From: Pseudomonas sp. NCCP-436
GTDB taxonomy: Bacteria; Pseudomonadota; Gammaproteobacteria; Pseudomonadales; Pseudomonadaceae
Assembly (NCBI RefSeq): GCF_019656335.1
Contig: NZ_BPLZ01000001.1
Coordinates: 186,001 to 250,000 of the forward strand
Length of the DNA stretch: 64,000 nt
Direction: 5' to 3'
Shown here: positions 63,491 through 64,000 of the stretch, piece after piece
Position numbering within the stretch: the stretch's first letter is position 1
How the letters are laid out: the number at the start of each line of letters is the position of its first letter
Made by a program: the position numbers and the translations under genes
The notes under the pieces: generated by a model
Told to the model about the DNA's origin: nothing
What the model saw: only the letters and a program-made list of their open reading frames with translations
The model's database searches: none

Positions 63491-63724
63491 CGCGGCATTC
63501 TAGGGGGCGTGGCGGGGCAGGGCAAACCGCGTCGACGAGGCGAAACAGGTCGAGTAGCCAAGGCATGCAAGGGGTGACTGGCAGCGGCTACAGCATTTTG
63601 CCGGTTATCCCTGTCTGGCTGGTTGGGCAGCTCGCCGCTCTCGGGTATTCTGCCGGGACAACAAGGCTGTACGCGTTGGATAAACGCGACACAGAGCCCC
63701 GCACAGCCATCGAAGAAACCGTCT

Positions 63725-64000
63725 ATGACCGCCACACCTAGCGCCGTAGTACATGAGGTGACGCTGGACCCGCAGCAGGTGGAGCGCCAGTTTTCCAGGG
63801 ATATCGCCGCTGAGCGAACGCGTTTGCTGTATCAGGGCTCGCGGTTGCCGACCCTGCTGATGTTGCTGGTCGGTATCGTTGGCGGGGTGTTGCTGTGGAG
63901 CCAGCAGGATCTGGTGCTGCTGACTGGCTGGAGCGCCTGGGTCGGGTTGCTGGTGTTGCTGCGCCTGACACAGGTGAAAGCCTTTGCCGAGGCTTCGCCG
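63725..64000 (+). CDS. Membrane protein, start of gene only (C-terminus outside window)
   Basis: The open frame runs from the ATG at 63725 to the window end, 92 residues, without a stop. Two hydrophobic helices lie near 44-60 (LPTLLMLLVGIVGGVLLW) and 67-82 (VLLTGWSAWVGLLVLLRL). A cytosolic N-terminal segment of about 40 residues precedes them. In P. aeruginosa a GGDEF-domain protein gene lies next to uvrD, so this may be the membrane sensor of a signalling enzyme, but no catalytic part is visible. Confidence 0.6.
   Translation, partial: MTATPSAVVHEVTLDPQQVERQFSRDIAAERTRLLYQGSRLPTLLMLLVGIVGGVLLWSQQDLVLLTGWSAWVGLLVLLRLTQVKAFAEASP

Overview
The window is GC-rich gammaproteobacterial chromosome, with gene content and local order typical of the genus Pseudomonas. 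The run coxB-coxA-ctaG-(small membrane gene on the other strand)-coxC-surf1-ctaA-cyoE-sco, the run thrB-DUF2782-polA-ErsA-engB-cytochrome c5/c4-dsbA-EEP-dgcH, and the folE2/COG0523/DUF1826 zinc-stress group all match Pseudomonas arrangements known to me. Neighbourhoods that are separate in P. aeruginosa are joined here, so a different species of the genus is likely. No rRNA, tRNA, insertion sequence or prophage was seen.

Layout. 1-3.9 kb: a cNMP/CBS/nucleotidyltransferase-like protein cut by the window edge, then LemA and DUF2207 membrane proteins. 3.9-8.1 kb: a zinc-sparing group around a divergent Zur box (folE2, two COG0523 metal-chaperone GTPases, DUF1826). 8.2-19.5 kb: an alpha/beta hydrolase, a type I-F CRISPR array (15 identical 28-bp repeats, 14 spacers of 32 bp), its leader, a complete set of cas6f-cas7f-cas5f-cas8f-cas2/3, a cas1 carrying a one-base frameshift before three of its four catalytic residues, and an XRE-family regulator upstream. 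19.6-25.2 kb: amino-acid genes (AGCS symporter, asparaginase, glutaminase) and an AEC transporter. 25.6-34.1 kb: aa3-type cytochrome c oxidase with its assembly and heme A genes. 34.1-43.9 kb: thrB, polA, an ErsA-like sRNA with an AlgU-type promoter, engB, cytochromes, dsbA and a diguanylate cyclase. 44-50.5 kb: nucleobase permease, MarC, AmpDh2-like amidase, thioesterase and two uncharacterised secreted or membrane proteins. 50.5-55.9 kb: a divergent catabolic cluster (two SDRs, a glutamine-synthetase-like ligase, a class III aminotransferase, a GntR/FCD regulator) with paired TGTGATCACA operators. 55.9-64 kb: a SMI1/KNR4 protein, a globin-coupled diguanylate cyclase, a Tim44-like protein, two tandem TakP-like TRAP binding proteins, uvrD and a truncated membrane protein.

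The points most worth checking are: the cas1 frameshift in an otherwise intact I-F system; a perfect 16-bp hairpin in the CRISPR leader next to the first repeat, with a consensus IHF site behind it; a hydrolase gene that runs antisense into the array with no visible terminator; the regulator and palindromes upstream of the cas genes; and the uncharacterised amine or amino-acid catabolic divergon with its candidate operators.
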